This document shows, piece by piece, positions 1-8,094 of a stretch of DNA of 45,547 nucleotides (within the stretch, counting starts at the first letter, position 1; each line of letters starts with the position of its first letter). Position numbers and translations under genes: made by a program. The notes below the pieces were generated by a model that had not been told where the DNA came from, did not search any database, and saw nothing but the letters and a program-made list of their open reading frames with translations. This DNA is from Rhodothermales bacterium (GTDB lineage Bacteria > Bacteroidota > Rhodothermia > Rhodothermales > JABDKH01): contig JABDKH010000305.1 of NCBI GenBank assembly GCA_013002345.1, forward strand, positions 1 through 45,547, in the 5' to 3' direction.

Positions 1-24
1 AAGACAGAAGTAACCTCGGCCTGA
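1..24 (+). CDS. Probable 3' end of rplD (ribosomal protein L4), partial
   Basis: Gene order in S10 operons places rplD directly before rplW, so the first bases should be its end. Frame 1 stops with TGA at 22-24 and frame 2 with TAA at 11-13. Too few codons are visible to choose between them, so the exact end is uncertain. The identity rests on synteny alone. Confidence 0.3.
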   Translation, partial: KTEVTSA

Positions 25-52
25 GACAAGAACAGATTCCACAAAGGAAACG

Positions 53-352
53 ATGAAGAAGGAAGTGCTCATACGGCCCCTGGTGACGGAGAAGATGACG
101 TCACTCATGGAGAGCGGCCACTACGCATTTGTCGTGCGAGGGGACGCAAACAAGATTGAGATCCGGGATGCTCTTCAGGAGCGTTATCCGGCCGTAAAGA
201 TTAAGGAAGTCAGGACGATGGTGGTGCGCGGAAAGCGGCGTCGTCAGCACACGCGCCGAGGCGTCGTGGAGGGCCGTGTGGCCTCGTATAAGAAGGCTAT
301 CGTTACGCTCCTTCCGGACAGCGAGCAGATAGACTTCTTCGAGGAAGTTTAG
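53..352 (+). CDS. rplW: 50S ribosomal protein L23
   Basis: L23 binds 23S rRNA domain III at the rim of the peptide exit tunnel, where trigger factor and SRP dock. The 99-residue protein has the family length and starts with the typical MKKEVLIRPLVTEKM block. A later basic stretch (about residues 60-75, RGKRRRQHTRRG) fits the rRNA-contacting loop. The purine-rich AAAGGAA about 5 bases upstream supports the ATG. It is the first complete gene of the cluster and is followed 28 bases later by rplB. Confidence 0.97.
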   Translation: MKKEVLIRPLVTEKMTSLMESGHYAFVVRGDANKIEIRDALQERYPAVKIKEVRTMVVRGKRRRQHTRRGVVEGRVASYKKAIVTLLPDSEQIDFFEEV

Positions 353-380
353 ATAGACAGCGAATCGAACTGCTAGAGAG

Positions 381-1208
381 ATGCCAATCAAGAAATTAAA
401 GCCGAATACGCCGGGTCAGCGGCACCGATCAGTTTCGGGTTTCGAAACGATCACGAAGAGCTCGCCGGAGAAGAGCCTTCTCGGACCCGTCAAGCGGAAG
501 GGCGGTCGGAATAATACCGGCCGCATCATGGTTCGGCATCAGGGTGGTGGGCACAAGCGTCGCTATCGTCACATCGATTTCAAGCGCGACAAGCGGGGGA
601 TTCCAGCTCGGGTCGCAGGCATCGAATATGATCCGAATCGCTCGGCACGCATCGCTCTGCTTGTATATGCGGACGGAGAGAAACGGTACGTAATCGCACC
701 GACCGAGATGGTAGTGGGACAGACAGTCATGAACGGCGCCGGCTCTCCGCCGGAACCGGGCAACTGCCTCCCGCTGTCCGAAATCCCCGTGGGTTCGCTG
801 GTGCACGCTATCGAGATGAAGCCGGGCAAAGGGGCTCAGCTCGCCAGGTCGGCCGGTACCTACGCTCAGCTTACGGCCCGAGAGGGAAAGCACGCTATCC
901 TCCGCCTGCCGTCTGGAGAAACCCGCATGGTCCCCGTGAACTGCTCGGCTACAATCGGCACGACGAGCAATCCGGACCACATGAACATCGATCTCGGAAA
1001 GGCAGGACGAAAGAGGTGGCTCGGGGTTCGACCAAAGACCCGTGGCGTGGCGATGAACCCGGTAGACCATCCCATGGGTGGTGGAGAAGGGAAAGCGTCC
1101 GGTGGACACCCGACATCGCCCACTGGAGTCCCGGCCAAGGGTTACAAGACGCGTAAGAAGCGGAAGCAATCCAACAAGTACATCATTCGCCGAAGAGGCA
1201 AGAAGTAA
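381..1208 (+). CDS. rplB: 50S ribosomal protein L2
   Basis: L2 is needed for subunit association and peptidyl-transferase centre assembly. The 275-residue length is normal. The N-terminal [20 protein letters not shown]-type block and the C-terminal hallmark around residues 225-245 ([17 protein letters not shown], with the conserved His) are both intact. The C-terminus is strongly basic, ending in RRRGKK. It lies between rplW and rpsS as expected. A 246-codon antisense frame over this gene is a shadow. Confidence 0.98.
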   Translation: MPIKKLKPNTPGQRHRSVSGFETITKSSPEKSLLGPVKRKGGRNNTGRIMVRHQGGGHKRRYRHIDFKRDKRGIPARVAGIEYDPNRSARIALLVYADGEKRYVIAPTEMVVGQTVMNGAGSPPEPGNCLPLSEIPVGSLVHAIEMKPGKGAQLARSAGTYAQLTAREGKHAILRLPSGETRMVPVNCSATIGTTSNPDHMNIDLGKAGRKRWLGVRPKTRGVAMNPVDHPMGGGEGKASGGHPTSPTGVPAKGYKTRKKRKQSNKYIIRRRGKK

Positions 1209-1245
1209 TACGTTCGGCTCGACGCCGACAACAAGGATTTACGAT

Positions 1246-1512
1246 ATGGCACGGTCGCTCAAAAAAGGCCCCTTCGTTTACTACAAGCTGCAGAACAAGG
1301 TAGACGAGCTTAATCAGACAGGTAAGAAGAAGGTCATCAAGACATGGAGCCGAGCATCCATGATCACACCTGATTTCGTGGGGCACACGTTCGCCGTGCA
1401 CAATGGCAAGCAGTTCATTCCTGTCTACGTGACGGAGAATATGGTCGGCCATCGACTGGGTGAGTTTTCGCCGACGCGGTCCTTCCGGGGACATGCCGGA
1501 CAAAAGCGATAA
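1246..1512 (+). CDS. rpsS: 30S ribosomal protein S19
   Basis: S19 forms a complex with S13 in the 30S head, near the A site. The frame stays open upstream to 1078, inside rplB, but the family start [11 protein letters not shown] lies at the ATG at 1246, giving the usual 88 residues. The C-terminal signature [18 protein letters not shown] is complete. A 5-bp inverted repeat (TCGGC/GCCGA, 1214-1228) lies in the 37-base gap after rplB. Confidence 0.97.
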   Translation: MARSLKKGPFVYYKLQNKVDELNQTGKKKVIKTWSRASMITPDFVGHTFAVHNGKQFIPVYVTENMVGHRLGEFSPTRSFRGHAGQKR

Positions 1513-1549
1513 CGGGCACGGTCGAATCAGCCTAGTAAGGAGCATAGTC

Positions 1550-1915
1550 ATGGAAGCAAGAGCGGTCAGAAAACATATTCGCAGTTCGCCACGCAAGATG
1601 CGCCCGGTGGTGAATGTCGTGCGTGGCAAGCCCGTGCCGGAAGCTTTAAGCATTCTCAATTTTTTGCCCCAGAAGGTTACCAGCACGGTCAAGACAACCA
1701 TCCTGTCGGCCGTTCACAACTTAATGGATCTGAATCCAGACGAGCGCTTTGATGAAACCGCACTCGTCATCAGCGAGATTCGCGTTGATGCGGGTCCGAC
1801 CTTCAAGCGCTACCGTCCACAACCGCGTGGCCGCGCGCACCGCATACTCAAACGCACGAGCCATCTTACCGTCGTTGTTTCGACGGAGAATGAGAGCTCT
1901 GACGAAGAAGAATAG
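1550..1915 (+). CDS. rplV: 50S ribosomal protein L22
   Basis: L22 contacts all 23S domains and its beta-hairpin lines the exit tunnel. I chose the ATG at 1550 because it gives the family N-terminus (MEARAVRKHIRSSPRKMR) with a good ribosome-binding site, TAAGGAG at 1536-1542. An in-frame GTG further upstream would overlap rpsS. The hairpin region RYRPQPRGRAHRI is present near residues 86-100. The 121-residue protein ends in an unusually acidic tail (ENESSDEEE). Confidence 0.96.
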   Translation: MEARAVRKHIRSSPRKMRPVVNVVRGKPVPEALSILNFLPQKVTSTVKTTILSAVHNLMDLNPDERFDETALVISEIRVDAGPTFKRYRPQPRGRAHRILKRTSHLTVVVSTENESSDEEE

Positions 1916-1962
1916 ATGTCCGCAGTCTCCGCTCAAATCTCTAGCACTAACTGAACAATACA

Positions 1963-2700
1963 TTGGGACAGAAAACACATCCCATCGGATTTCGACTCGG
2001 CATCATTCGTGGCTGGGATTCGAACTGGTACGCTGAGAAAGACTTCGCCGGAAAGCTGGTTGAGGATCGGGAAATCCGCGACTATTTGTCAGCCCGACTC
2101 CGTCGTGCCGGACTCAGTCGAGTGGTCGTCGAGAGGACACCGAAGCGTGTAATCCTGACGCTCCACACAAGTCGCCCCGGAGTCGTGATCGGGCGAGGCG
2201 GGACCGAGGTTGAGAAACTGCGCGAGGAGATCAAGAAGCTTACGAACAAGGATATCCAGATCAACATCAACGAGATCAAGAGGCCGGAGCTCGATGCCAG
2301 CCTCGTGGCGCAGAATATCGCTCAGCAGCTTGAGGGCCGGGTTTCGTTCAGGCGTGCGATGAAGCAGTCACTGACGGCGGCCATGCGCATGGGAGCTGAA
2401 GGGATTCGTGTTAAAGTTTCGGGCCGACTTGGAGGCGCAGAAATGGGCCGCACCGAGCAGTACCTGGAGGGCCGTGTGCCATTGCATACGGTTCGGGCCG
2501 ACATCGACTATGCGGCAGCGACTGCCTTTACGATTTACGGAACGACGGGTGTCAAGGTCTGGATCTATCGAGGAGAAATCCTCGGCAAGCCCGATCTCAG
2601 CCCCAACGTTCAGGCCCAGCGTCAGCAGATGCAGCAGATGCAGCCCGAGCGGACGGCCCGCGGAAGAAGGCGACGCGAAAAGACCGGACGGAACCAGTAG
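1963..2700 (+). CDS. rpsC: 30S ribosomal protein S3 (TTG start)
   Basis: S3 lies at the mRNA entry channel and contributes to helicase activity. The family N-terminus ([12 protein letters not shown]) is preceded by TTG at 1963 and no in-frame ATG fits, so translation most likely starts at TTG. No clear Shine-Dalgarno is visible. The KH-domain loop reads GRGG (about residues 77-80), a variant of GXXG. The last 30 residues form a Gln/Arg-rich tail (QMQQMQ, then RGRRRREK). A 12-base palindrome, TAGATCGATCTA (2704-2715), follows the stop codon. Confidence 0.96.
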   Translation: MGQKTHPIGFRLGIIRGWDSNWYAEKDFAGKLVEDREIRDYLSARLRRAGLSRVVVERTPKRVILTLHTSRPGVVIGRGGTEVEKLREEIKKLTNKDIQININEIKRPELDASLVAQNIAQQLEGRVSFRRAMKQSLTAAMRMGAEGIRVKVSGRLGGAEMGRTEQYLEGRVPLHTVRADIDYAAATAFTIYGTTGVKVWIYRGEILGKPDLSPNVQAQRQQMQQMQPERTARGRRRREKTGRNQ

Positions 2701-2731
2701 AGATAGATCGATCTAGACGGAGAGTAGAATC

Positions 2732-3157
2732 ATGTTGATGCCCAAGCGTACGAAGTACCGGAAGATGATGAAGGGCCGCATCAAAGGTGTGGCTGGCCGA
2801 GGTACGCAAGTGTCTTTCGGGGATTTCGGCATCAAAGCGCTGGAACCGGGGCGCATCACGAGTCGCCAGATTGAGGCCGCTCGAATTGCAATGACCCGGC
2901 GCATGAAACGTACGGGAAAGGTGTGGATTCGGATCTTCCCTGACAAACCCATCACGAAGAAGCCTGCTGAAGTAAGAATGGGTAAGGGAAAGGGATCTCC
3001 TGAATTCTGGGTAGCCGTAGTGAAGCCCGGCACAGTCCTCTTTGAAGTGGGCGGTGGAATTCCTTACGACCTCGCCGTCGAGGCCATGCGCCTGGCGCGT
3101 CACAAGCTTCCGATTCAGACGACGGTCGTCAAACGACCAGACTACACCGAATCGTAA
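2732..3157 (+). CDS. rplP: 50S ribosomal protein L16
   Basis: L16 helps position A-site tRNA. The N-terminus [16 protein letters not shown] and the motif [17 protein letters not shown] (about residues 46-62) are family hallmarks, and 141 residues is normal. The start could be the ATG at 2732 or the one at 2738. The first is preferred because GGAGAG lies about 8 bases upstream (2719-2724) and L16 proteins often begin with ML. Confidence 0.97.
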   Translation: MLMPKRTKYRKMMKGRIKGVAGRGTQVSFGDFGIKALEPGRITSRQIEAARIAMTRRMKRTGKVWIRIFPDKPITKKPAEVRMGKGKGSPEFWVAVVKPGTVLFEVGGGIPYDLAVEAMRLARHKLPIQTTVVKRPDYTES

Positions 3158-3179
3158 GCCCCGACAGATACGTAATAAG

Positions 3180-3377
3180 ATGAAAGCAAAAGAAATAAGC
3201 GAGCTGAGTCTCGACGAGATTGCGGAGCGCGTTCGGGAGGAGACCGACCAACTGCGCCAGCTGCATTTTCAGCACGCAATCGCCGAGTTGCCGAACCCGA
3301 TGATCATTCGCGAAAAGCGGCGACTCATAGCGCGACTCAAGACAATTTTGAAACAGAAAGAAACGGCAACGACCTAG
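3180..3377 (+). CDS. rpmC: 50S ribosomal protein L29
   Basis: L29 sits next to L23 at the tunnel exit. The open frame begins inside rplP at 3042, but the L29 N-terminus MKAKEISELSLDEI is at the ATG at 3180, giving 65 residues, the usual length. The two-helix pattern with LRQLHFQHAIAELPNP is typical. The downstream 60-base gap contains a perfect 8-bp inverted repeat listed separately. Confidence 0.95.
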   Translation: MKAKEISELSLDEIAERVREETDQLRQLHFQHAIAELPNPMIIREKRRLIARLKTILKQKETATT

Positions 3378-3395
3378 ATACGAGGCAATTGGTAG

Positions 3396-3424
3396 TTGGT
3401 GAGGAACGGTATACGGCTCACCAA
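3396..3424 (+). other. Intercistronic stem-loop between rpmC and rpsQ
   Basis: TTGGTGAG (3396-3403) is exactly complementary to CTCACCAA (3417-3424), with a 13-base loop. No T-run follows, so it is unlikely to be a terminator. It could be an RNA-processing or stability element, or affect rpsQ translation. Confidence 0.55.
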
Positions 3425-3437
3425 GCCAGCGAGATAG

Positions 3438-3701
3438 ATGGAACAGACAGCAAGAAACGCAAGGAAGGAGCGAGTCGGAGTGGTGATCAGCAGCAAGATG
3501 GACAAGACCATTTCGGTCGCCATCCGCCGGCAGATCAAACACCCGATCTACGGGAAGTTCATTAAGAAGACTACGCGGCTCATGGCTCACGATGAGACCA
3601 ACGACGCGCAGGAAGGTGACACCGTTCGCATTATGGAAACGAAGCCACTGAGCCGTAACAAGCGCTGGCGCCTCGTTGAAGTCGTCGAGCGAGCCAAGTA
3701 A
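3438..3701 (+). CDS. rpsQ: 30S ribosomal protein S17
   Basis: S17 is a primary 16S rRNA binder with an OB fold. The 87-residue sequence has the family signature [18 protein letters not shown] (about residues 12-29) and the late MAHDE...[13 protein letters not shown] block. It follows the rpmC-rpsQ hairpin by 13 bases and precedes rplN by 45. Confidence 0.97.
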   Translation: MEQTARNARKERVGVVISSKMDKTISVAIRRQIKHPIYGKFIKKTTRLMAHDETNDAQEGDTVRIMETKPLSRNKRWRLVEVVERAK

Positions 3702-3704
3702 CAA

Positions 3705-3725
3705 ACCGGCCGTACGAATGCCGGT
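3705..3725 (+). other. Intercistronic stem-loop between rpsQ and rplN
   Basis: ACCGGC (3705-3710) pairs perfectly with GCCGGT (3720-3725) around a 9-base loop. No T-run follows. It is short enough to arise by chance in a single gap and gains weight only from the similar elements in neighbouring gaps. Confidence 0.4.
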
Positions 3726-3746
3726 CTACCAGACAAGTTTCGAGTC

Positions 3747-4115
3747 ATGATACAGCAGGAGACAAGGCTCAAAGTGGCGGACAACAGCGGGGCGAAGGAA
3801 GTCCTCTGTATCCGTGTGTTGGGCGGAAGCGGCCGACGGTATGCGCGCATTGGCGACACGATTGTGGTGTCGGTCAAGAGCGCGATTCCGGGAGGCGGTG
3901 TGAAGAAGGGAGAAGTGTCGCGCGCCGTTGTCGTCCGCACGAGAAAAGAGTTTCGCAGAAGCGATGGATCCTATATCCGTTTCGATGAGAATGCGGCCGT
4001 TCTGTTGAACCCACAGGGCGAGCCACGCGGAACTCGAATCTTTGGACCCGTCGCACGTGAACTCCGTGAGCGACAGTACATGCGAATTGTGTCGCTTGCA
4101 CCAGAGGTCCTTTAG
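3747..4115 (+). CDS. rplN: 50S ribosomal protein L14
   Basis: L14 forms part of the subunit interface and the binding site of the silencing factor RsfS. The 122-residue protein begins with the near-invariant [19 protein letters not shown] and contains [15 protein letters not shown] and the C-terminal [10 protein letters not shown] block. Length and sequence are ordinary. Confidence 0.98.
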   Translation: MIQQETRLKVADNSGAKEVLCIRVLGGSGRRYARIGDTIVVSVKSAIPGGGVKKGEVSRAVVVRTRKEFRRSDGSYIRFDENAAVLLNPQGEPRGTRIFGPVARELRERQYMRIVSLAPEVL

Positions 4116-4159
4116 CGACTATTGCCGGTTGCCAGCGGGTGACCAGGAAGGAAGAGATT

Positions 4160-4516
4160 ATGCCGAGAACGATGAACCAGCAGAAGAAACTTCACGTGCG
4201 CAAAGGCGACTCCGTGCGAGTCATTGCGGGTAACGAGAAGGGGAAGGAAGGCAAAGTGCTGCGTGTTTTCCGTCAGAAGGAGCGAGTAATCGTGGAGGGT
4301 GTCAACATGCGCGTAAAGCACATGAAACCCAACGCGACCTACCCGCAGGGCGGACGCGTGGAGCGCGAGATGCCGATTAACCTCTCGAACGTAATGCCCC
4401 TCGACTCAGCGGGTGTGCCGACGCGAATTGGTCGGAAGCAGATAGCGGATCCGGATACCGGTGGCACCCGGTGGATTCGGTATGCCAAAACGACCGGTGA
4501 AGAACTCGATCACTAG
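4160..4516 (+). CDS. rplX: 50S ribosomal protein L24
   Basis: L24 initiates 50S assembly. The KOW motif lies at about residues 15-35 (GDSVRVIAGNEKGKEGKV). An upstream in-frame GTG at 4139 exists, but the ATG at 4160 has the strong site AGGAAGGAAGAG just before it and gives a normal 118-residue protein; a further ATG at 4172 is possible. The C-terminal half contains the usual second block (NLSNVMPLD). Confidence 0.95.
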   Translation: MPRTMNQQKKLHVRKGDSVRVIAGNEKGKEGKVLRVFRQKERVIVEGVNMRVKHMKPNATYPQGGRVEREMPINLSNVMPLDSAGVPTRIGRKQIADPDTGGTRWIRYAKTTGEELDH

Positions 4517-4549
4517 AAGGCGATTCTGAAAGCCAGTATGTGTTGACCG

Positions 4550-5134
4550 ATGGAGATAGATAACTACAAGCCCAACCTCAAGACCTTCTACCACGACGAG
4601 GTCGTCCCGGCGCTGACAAAGCAGTTCGGATACTCGAACGTCATGCAGGTCCCGCGTCTCGTCAAAGTAATCGTCAACAAGGGTGTCGGGTTGGCGGTGG
4701 CCAACAAGAAGGCCCTCGATGACGCCGTGTCGGAGATCCGGCAGGTAACCGGCCAGCATCCGGCAGTGACGAGGGCACGCAAAAGCGTCTCGAACTTCAA
4801 ACTGCGGCAGGGCATGCCAATCGGTGCGCACGCAACGCTACGAGGCGATGTGATGTGGGAATTCGTCGATCGGCTGATCGCACTGGCTCTTCCCCGAGTG
4901 CGCGACTTTCGGGGAGTTCCCGACAAGAGCTTCGATGGGCGCGGCAACTACACGCTCGGGATCAAGGAGCAGATCATTTTTCCGGAAATCAACATCGACA
5001 AGATCGATCGCATCAGTGGATTCGATGTGACGTTCGTCACAACGGCTGAGACCGATGAGGAGGGACATGCACTTCTCAAGGCGCTCGGGATGCCGTTTGT
5101 TCGGCGCAGCGAAGAGGTAGTCGAGACCGCCTAG
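4550..5134 (+). CDS. rplE: 50S ribosomal protein L5
   Basis: L5 belongs to the 5S RNP and contacts P-site tRNA. At 194 residues it is slightly longer than the roughly 180 of model species, mainly at the N-terminus. Hallmarks are [15 protein letters not shown], the [20 protein letters not shown] region, and [19 protein letters not shown] with [15 protein letters not shown] near the end. It is followed by rpsN after 22 bases. Confidence 0.97.
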   Translation: MEIDNYKPNLKTFYHDEVVPALTKQFGYSNVMQVPRLVKVIVNKGVGLAVANKKALDDAVSEIRQVTGQHPAVTRARKSVSNFKLRQGMPIGAHATLRGDVMWEFVDRLIALALPRVRDFRGVPDKSFDGRGNYTLGIKEQIIFPEINIDKIDRISGFDVTFVTTAETDEEGHALLKALGMPFVRRSEEVVETA

Positions 5135-5156
5135 GTCCCCAAAACAACCACTTTAT

Positions 5157-5426
5157 ATGGCAAAGAAGAGTTCAATAGCACGAGAAGCCAAACGTCGCCG
5201 CCTGGTAACGAAATACGCTGCCCGACGAAGGGCACTGAAAGATGCCGGCGAGTGGGTGCTTCTTCAGAAACTACCGCGTGACTCGAGCGCGGTGCGGCTT
5301 CGTAATCGGTGTTCGTTCACCGGACGGTCGCGTGGTTATATCCGGAAATTCGGCGTATCGAGGATCGTCTTTCGAGAGATGGCCCTTGAAGGGAAGATTC
5401 CCGGAGTCCGGAAATCGAGTTGGTAA
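5157..5426 (+). CDS. rpsN: 30S ribosomal protein S14 (long, zinc-free form)
   Basis: The 89-residue length and the absence of paired CxxC motifs mark this as the long zinc-independent S14. The C-terminal block [18 protein letters not shown]...[11 protein letters not shown] matches the family closely, and only one Cys is present. S14 binds the 3' major domain of 16S rRNA in the head. The following 56-base gap contains an imperfect stem (5428-5453) and a small AGTA/TACT stem (5456-5467). Confidence 0.97.
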   Translation: MAKKSSIAREAKRRRLVTKYAARRRALKDAGEWVLLQKLPRDSSAVRLRNRCSFTGRSRGYIRKFGVSRIVFREMALEGKIPGVRKSSW

Positions 5427-5482
5427 GGCAAACGCGGCGCCATGATGCGTTGCGACAGTATTGATACTTGAACTGAGAGCAA

Positions 5483-5884
5483 ATGAGTACGACGACAGAT
5501 CCAGTGGCAGACTACCTGACGCGGGTTAGAAATGCGCTTGCGGCTGGACACATGCACCTCGATGTGCCGGCGTCGAAATTGAAGCGGGCAATCACCGAGA
5601 TACTGGTTGATAAAGGATACGTGCGCCGCTTCGTAAACGTCGACGACGGCAAGCAGGGACTGATCCGCATCTACCTGAAATATGGTCGCGGTGGAGAACC
5701 TGCTATCAAGAGTCTGCGCCGCGTGTCTAGCCCCGGCCTGCGCAAGTACGTCAATGCGAGAGAGTTGCCCCGCGTTCGAAACGGACTGGGCATCGCGATC
5801 GTGTCGACGTCGAGCGGTGTTATGACGGACAAGGAGGCTCGACGAGTCAACGTTGGCGGCGAGGTCCTCGCCTTTGTGTATTAG
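5483..5884 (+). CDS. rpsH: 30S ribosomal protein S8
   Basis: S8 binds helix 21 of 16S rRNA and, in E. coli, represses the spc operon by binding its mRNA. The 133-residue protein shows the N-terminal DPVADYLTRVRNA block, the central YGRGGEPAIKSLRRVS region and the C-terminal IVSTSSGVMTDKEAR signature that holds the rRNA-binding loop. No S8-like mRNA target is obvious upstream of rplE, though I cannot fold the RNA here. Confidence 0.97.
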   Translation: MSTTTDPVADYLTRVRNALAAGHMHLDVPASKLKRAITEILVDKGYVRRFVNVDDGKQGLIRIYLKYGRGGEPAIKSLRRVSSPGLRKYVNARELPRVRNGLGIAIVSTSSGVMTDKEARRVNVGGEVLAFVY

Positions 5885-5930
5885 ACGGCGGACTTCAGGA
5901 AGCGCTACAGTTAGAGAAGGGTATTAGACG

Positions 5931-6485
5931 ATGTCACGTGTTGGGAATCTTCCGATCGCAATTGCGGATAAGGTCACGGTGGATATCGGTGCGAATAATT
6001 TCGTGACCGTAAAGGGACCTCGCGGTGAGCTGTCATTGCAAGTTGATCCGGATATCCGGTTGTCGATGGAGAATGACGAATTACTTGTCAGCAGGCCTAC
6101 GGAGCAGAAGCGGCACAAGTCAATGCACGGACTTTACCGTTCGCTCATCGACAACATGGTTGTCGGTGTAACGGTAGGGTATCGCCGCGAGCTGGAAGTG
6201 ATCGGTGTTGGGTATCGTGCCACGGTATCGGGCGAGGTCCTGGAACTGGCTCTCGGCTACTCGCATCCGATCTTCTTCGTGCCTCCCGAAGGAGTCTCGA
6301 TAGATGTCGACGCGAAGCGCGGGAAGAATTCGATCATCGTCGTGGAAGGTATCGACAAGCAGATGGTTGGCCAGGTGGCCGCCAAGATTCGTTCATTGCG
6401 TCCACCGGAGCCCTACAAGGGCAAAGGCGTGAGATACGTGGGCGAGTATGTCCGAAGGAAGGCTGGCAAGACGGCAGCCAGATAG
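5931..6485 (+). CDS. rplF: 50S ribosomal protein L6
   Basis: L6 lies near the sarcin-ricin loop and the L7/L12 stalk base. It has 184 residues, with the N-terminal MSRVGNLPIAI and the second-domain signature RSLRPPEPYKGKGVRY near residues 152-167. It is preceded by an AGAAGG-type purine run and followed by a 42-base gap containing a 6-bp inverted repeat. Confidence 0.98.
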   Translation: MSRVGNLPIAIADKVTVDIGANNFVTVKGPRGELSLQVDPDIRLSMENDELLVSRPTEQKRHKSMHGLYRSLIDNMVVGVTVGYRRELEVIGVGYRATVSGEVLELALGYSHPIFFVPPEGVSIDVDAKRGKNSIIVVEGIDKQMVGQVAAKIRSLRPPEPYKGKGVRYVGEYVRRKAGKTAAR

Positions 6486-6498
6486 TCAGTGAATAACC

Positions 6499-6516
6499 GA
6501 CGCCGTTTGTGGCGTC
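6499..6516 (+). other. Intercistronic stem-loop between rplF and rplR
   Basis: GACGCC (6499-6504) and GGCGTC (6511-6516) are perfectly complementary around a GTTTGT loop. The element ends 11 bases before the rplR start and only 4 bases before its AGGA, so it could limit ribosome access. It has no T-run. Confidence 0.4.
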
Positions 6517-6527
6517 TGATAGGAATC

Positions 6528-6884
6528 ATGGCAGTAAAGAATCGCAAGGCTGAACGAAGGGCGCGTGTCAAGAAAGGAATCCGTCGGCGGATTTCGGGCA
6601 CGGCAGAGCGTCCAAGACTCTCCGTGTTCAGGTCGAGTCGCCATATCTATGCACAATTGATCGACGACATCAACGGACGGACACTTGCTGCGGCAAGCAC
6701 CCATGATGATGAAGTCGAGGGAAAGAGCCCGGTCGAGCGGGCGGCGGCCGTTGGGAAGCTGCTCGTGCAGCGAGCCTCAGAGGCTGGACTGTCGGCGGCT
6801 GTGTTCGATCGCAACGGGTACAAGTATCATGGTCGCGTGCGTGCACTTGCCGACGGTGCACGGGAAGGCGGTCTTAAGTTTTAG
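6528..6884 (+). CDS. rplR: 50S ribosomal protein L18
   Basis: L18 binds 5S rRNA with L5 and L25. The frame opens at a GTG at 6489, but the family start [20 protein letters not shown] is at the ATG at 6528 with AGGA just upstream (6521-6524), giving 118 residues. The motif [16 protein letters not shown] (about residues 26-41) and the C-terminal [20 protein letters not shown] are characteristic. Confidence 0.96.
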   Translation: MAVKNRKAERRARVKKGIRRRISGTAERPRLSVFRSSRHIYAQLIDDINGRTLAAASTHDDEVEGKSPVERAAAVGKLLVQRASEAGLSAAVFDRNGYKYHGRVRALADGAREGGLKF

Positions 6885-6918
6885 CACGGCATAACAAAGC
6901 CAAAGAAGAGCAACAAGC

Positions 6919-7443
6919 ATGGCGAAGGGAAGAGGTAGACAAACGCGGGAACGCAAGGAGCCGTCCGATCACATCGAGCGACTCGTTTCTGTGAAACGAG
7001 TGGCGAAGGTCGTTAAGGGCGGTCGACGTTTCTCGTTCAACGCCGTTGTTGTGGTCGGCGATGGTAAGGGCTCCGTTGCAGCCGGACTCGGCAAGGCTAA
7101 CGAAGTCGCGGACGCTATCTCCAAAGGAACCGAAGACGCGAAGAAGAAGATGTTTCCGGTTCCCAGGACAAAAGGCACCATCCCGCACCCGGTCGTTGGT
7201 CGCAAGGACTCGGGTCGTGTTCTCCTCAAGCCGGCTGCGCCCGGTACCGGCGTAATCGCCGGCGGCGGTGTTCGGGCCGTGCTCGAGTGCGCGGGTTACA
7301 CGGACATCCTGTCGAAGTCGCTTGGTTCGAGCAACCCGCATAACCAGGTCAAGGCTACGATCGATGCACTGAAGCAGCTGGAAGATCCGCTCGAGGTCGC
7401 TAAACGTCGCGGAATACCGCTGCGGAAGGTATTCGAAGGTTGA
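6919..7443 (+). CDS. rpsE: 30S ribosomal protein S5
   Basis: S5 acts in decoding fidelity and mRNA unwinding at the entry channel. The 174-residue protein shows the double-stranded-RNA-binding-like N-domain signature ([20 protein letters not shown], about residues 30-49) and the C-terminal [21 protein letters not shown] region. A compact GGGG-GAA-CCCC stem (7445-7459) lies just after the stop codon. Confidence 0.97.
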   Translation: MAKGRGRQTRERKEPSDHIERLVSVKRVAKVVKGGRRFSFNAVVVVGDGKGSVAAGLGKANEVADAISKGTEDAKKKMFPVPRTKGTIPHPVVGRKDSGRVLLKPAAPGTGVIAGGGVRAVLECAGYTDILSKSLGSSNPHNQVKATIDALKQLEDPLEVAKRRGIPLRKVFEG

Positions 7444-7481
7444 GTTGGGGGAACCCCGATCAGGTTTAACAGAATAGATAG

Positions 7482-8024
7482 ATGGCTATTAAGCTGAAAA
7501 TTACTCAGGTACGTAGCGCGATCCGCCAGACGGGACGTCAGAAGCGCACGCTCGAGGCGTTGGGCCTTCGTCGTATGCATCAGACCGTTTTGCATAACGA
7601 CACGCCGCAGATTCGCGGAATGGTCAGGCGCGTTTCACACCTCGTCAAGCTTGAGATGGATTCAGACACGCCGACGCCGGCCAGGAAGAAGGTCGCGGGC
7701 GCGGCTGCATCTGAAAAGGCGGCTGTAGTTTCGAGCTCCCCTGAGAAGGCAGGTACGGACAGCGCCGGTGAGAAGCCAGCAGCGGAGAAGGTACCCGCGA
7801 AGAAAACGGCAACCAGGAAGGCAGCTACGAAAAAGACGGCTGCGAAGAAGCCTGCAGCCAAGAAGCCTGCAGCCAAGAAGACTGCCAGAAAGAAAACGGC
7901 CACGAAAAAGGCTGCGACGAAGAAGACTGCGGCAAAGAAGACTGCGGCAAAGAAGACCTCAGCTAAGAAACCGGCCGCGAAGAAGGCTGCATCAAAGAAG
8001 ACCTCCGGGGACAAAGAGGACTAG
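7482..8024 (+). CDS. rpmD: 50S ribosomal protein L30 with long histone-H1-like tail
   Basis: Residues 1-60 are a normal bacterial L30 (KITQVRSAIRQ, then LGLRRMHQTVLHNDTPQIRGMV); family members usually stop there. This protein continues to 180 residues. Residues 61-105 are an Ala/Ser/Glu linker. Residues 106-175 are about 14 tandem pentapeptides of the type [ATS]KK[ATP]A, and the protein ends SGDKED. The tail resembles histone H1 or bacterial Hc1/HupB-type lysine tails that bind nucleic acid. Its DNA contains tandem 15-base repeats. The frame is uninterrupted from the L30 core, and the gene sits in its normal place between rpsE and rplO. The tail's role is unknown; rRNA, mRNA or DNA binding is inference. 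An antisense Phe/Ala-rich frame here is an artefact. Confidence 0.93.
   Translation: MAIKLKITQVRSAIRQTGRQKRTLEALGLRRMHQTVLHNDTPQIRGMVRRVSHLVKLEMDSDTPTPARKKVAGAAASEKAAVVSSSPEKAGTDSAGEKPAAEKVPAKKTATRKAATKKTAAKKPAAKKPAAKKTARKKTATKKAATKKTAAKKTAAKKTSAKKPAAKKAASKKTSGDKED
7797..8006 (+). repeat. 15-base tandem repeats coding Lys-rich pentapeptides of L30
   Basis: Degenerate 15-base units encode the KK-rich pentapeptides. Two adjacent exact copies occur at 7845-7859 and 7860-7874 (AAGAAGCCTGCAGCC) and two at 7920-7934 and 7935-7949 (AAGAAGACTGCGGCA). Such arrays can change copy number by slippage without breaking the frame. Confidence 0.85.
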
Positions 8025-8058
8025 CTCAAAGTCTTACCGCAAACAGACCACGCGAGTT

Positions 8059-8072
8059 CGCCTCTAGAGGCG
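8059..8072 (+). other. 14-base perfect palindrome between rpmD and rplO
   Basis: CGCCTCTAGAGGCG is a perfect palindrome located 23 bases before the rplO start. As RNA it could form a 5-bp stem with a CUAG loop. Its function is unknown and it has no T-run. Confidence 0.4.
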
Positions 8073-8094
8073 GGCGCATTAGCAAGGATACACG

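Noticed and set aside
429-1169. 246-codon open frame antisense to rplB
   Set aside because: It lies wholly opposite a well-conserved ribosomal gene, has no recognisable motifs, and reflects the codon bias of the sense strand.
7580-8014. 144-codon antisense frame rich in Phe and Ala opposite rpmD, looking like a membrane protein
   Set aside because: It is the mechanical complement of AAG/AAA and GC-rich codons of the Lys/Ala repeats; it has no independent start context.
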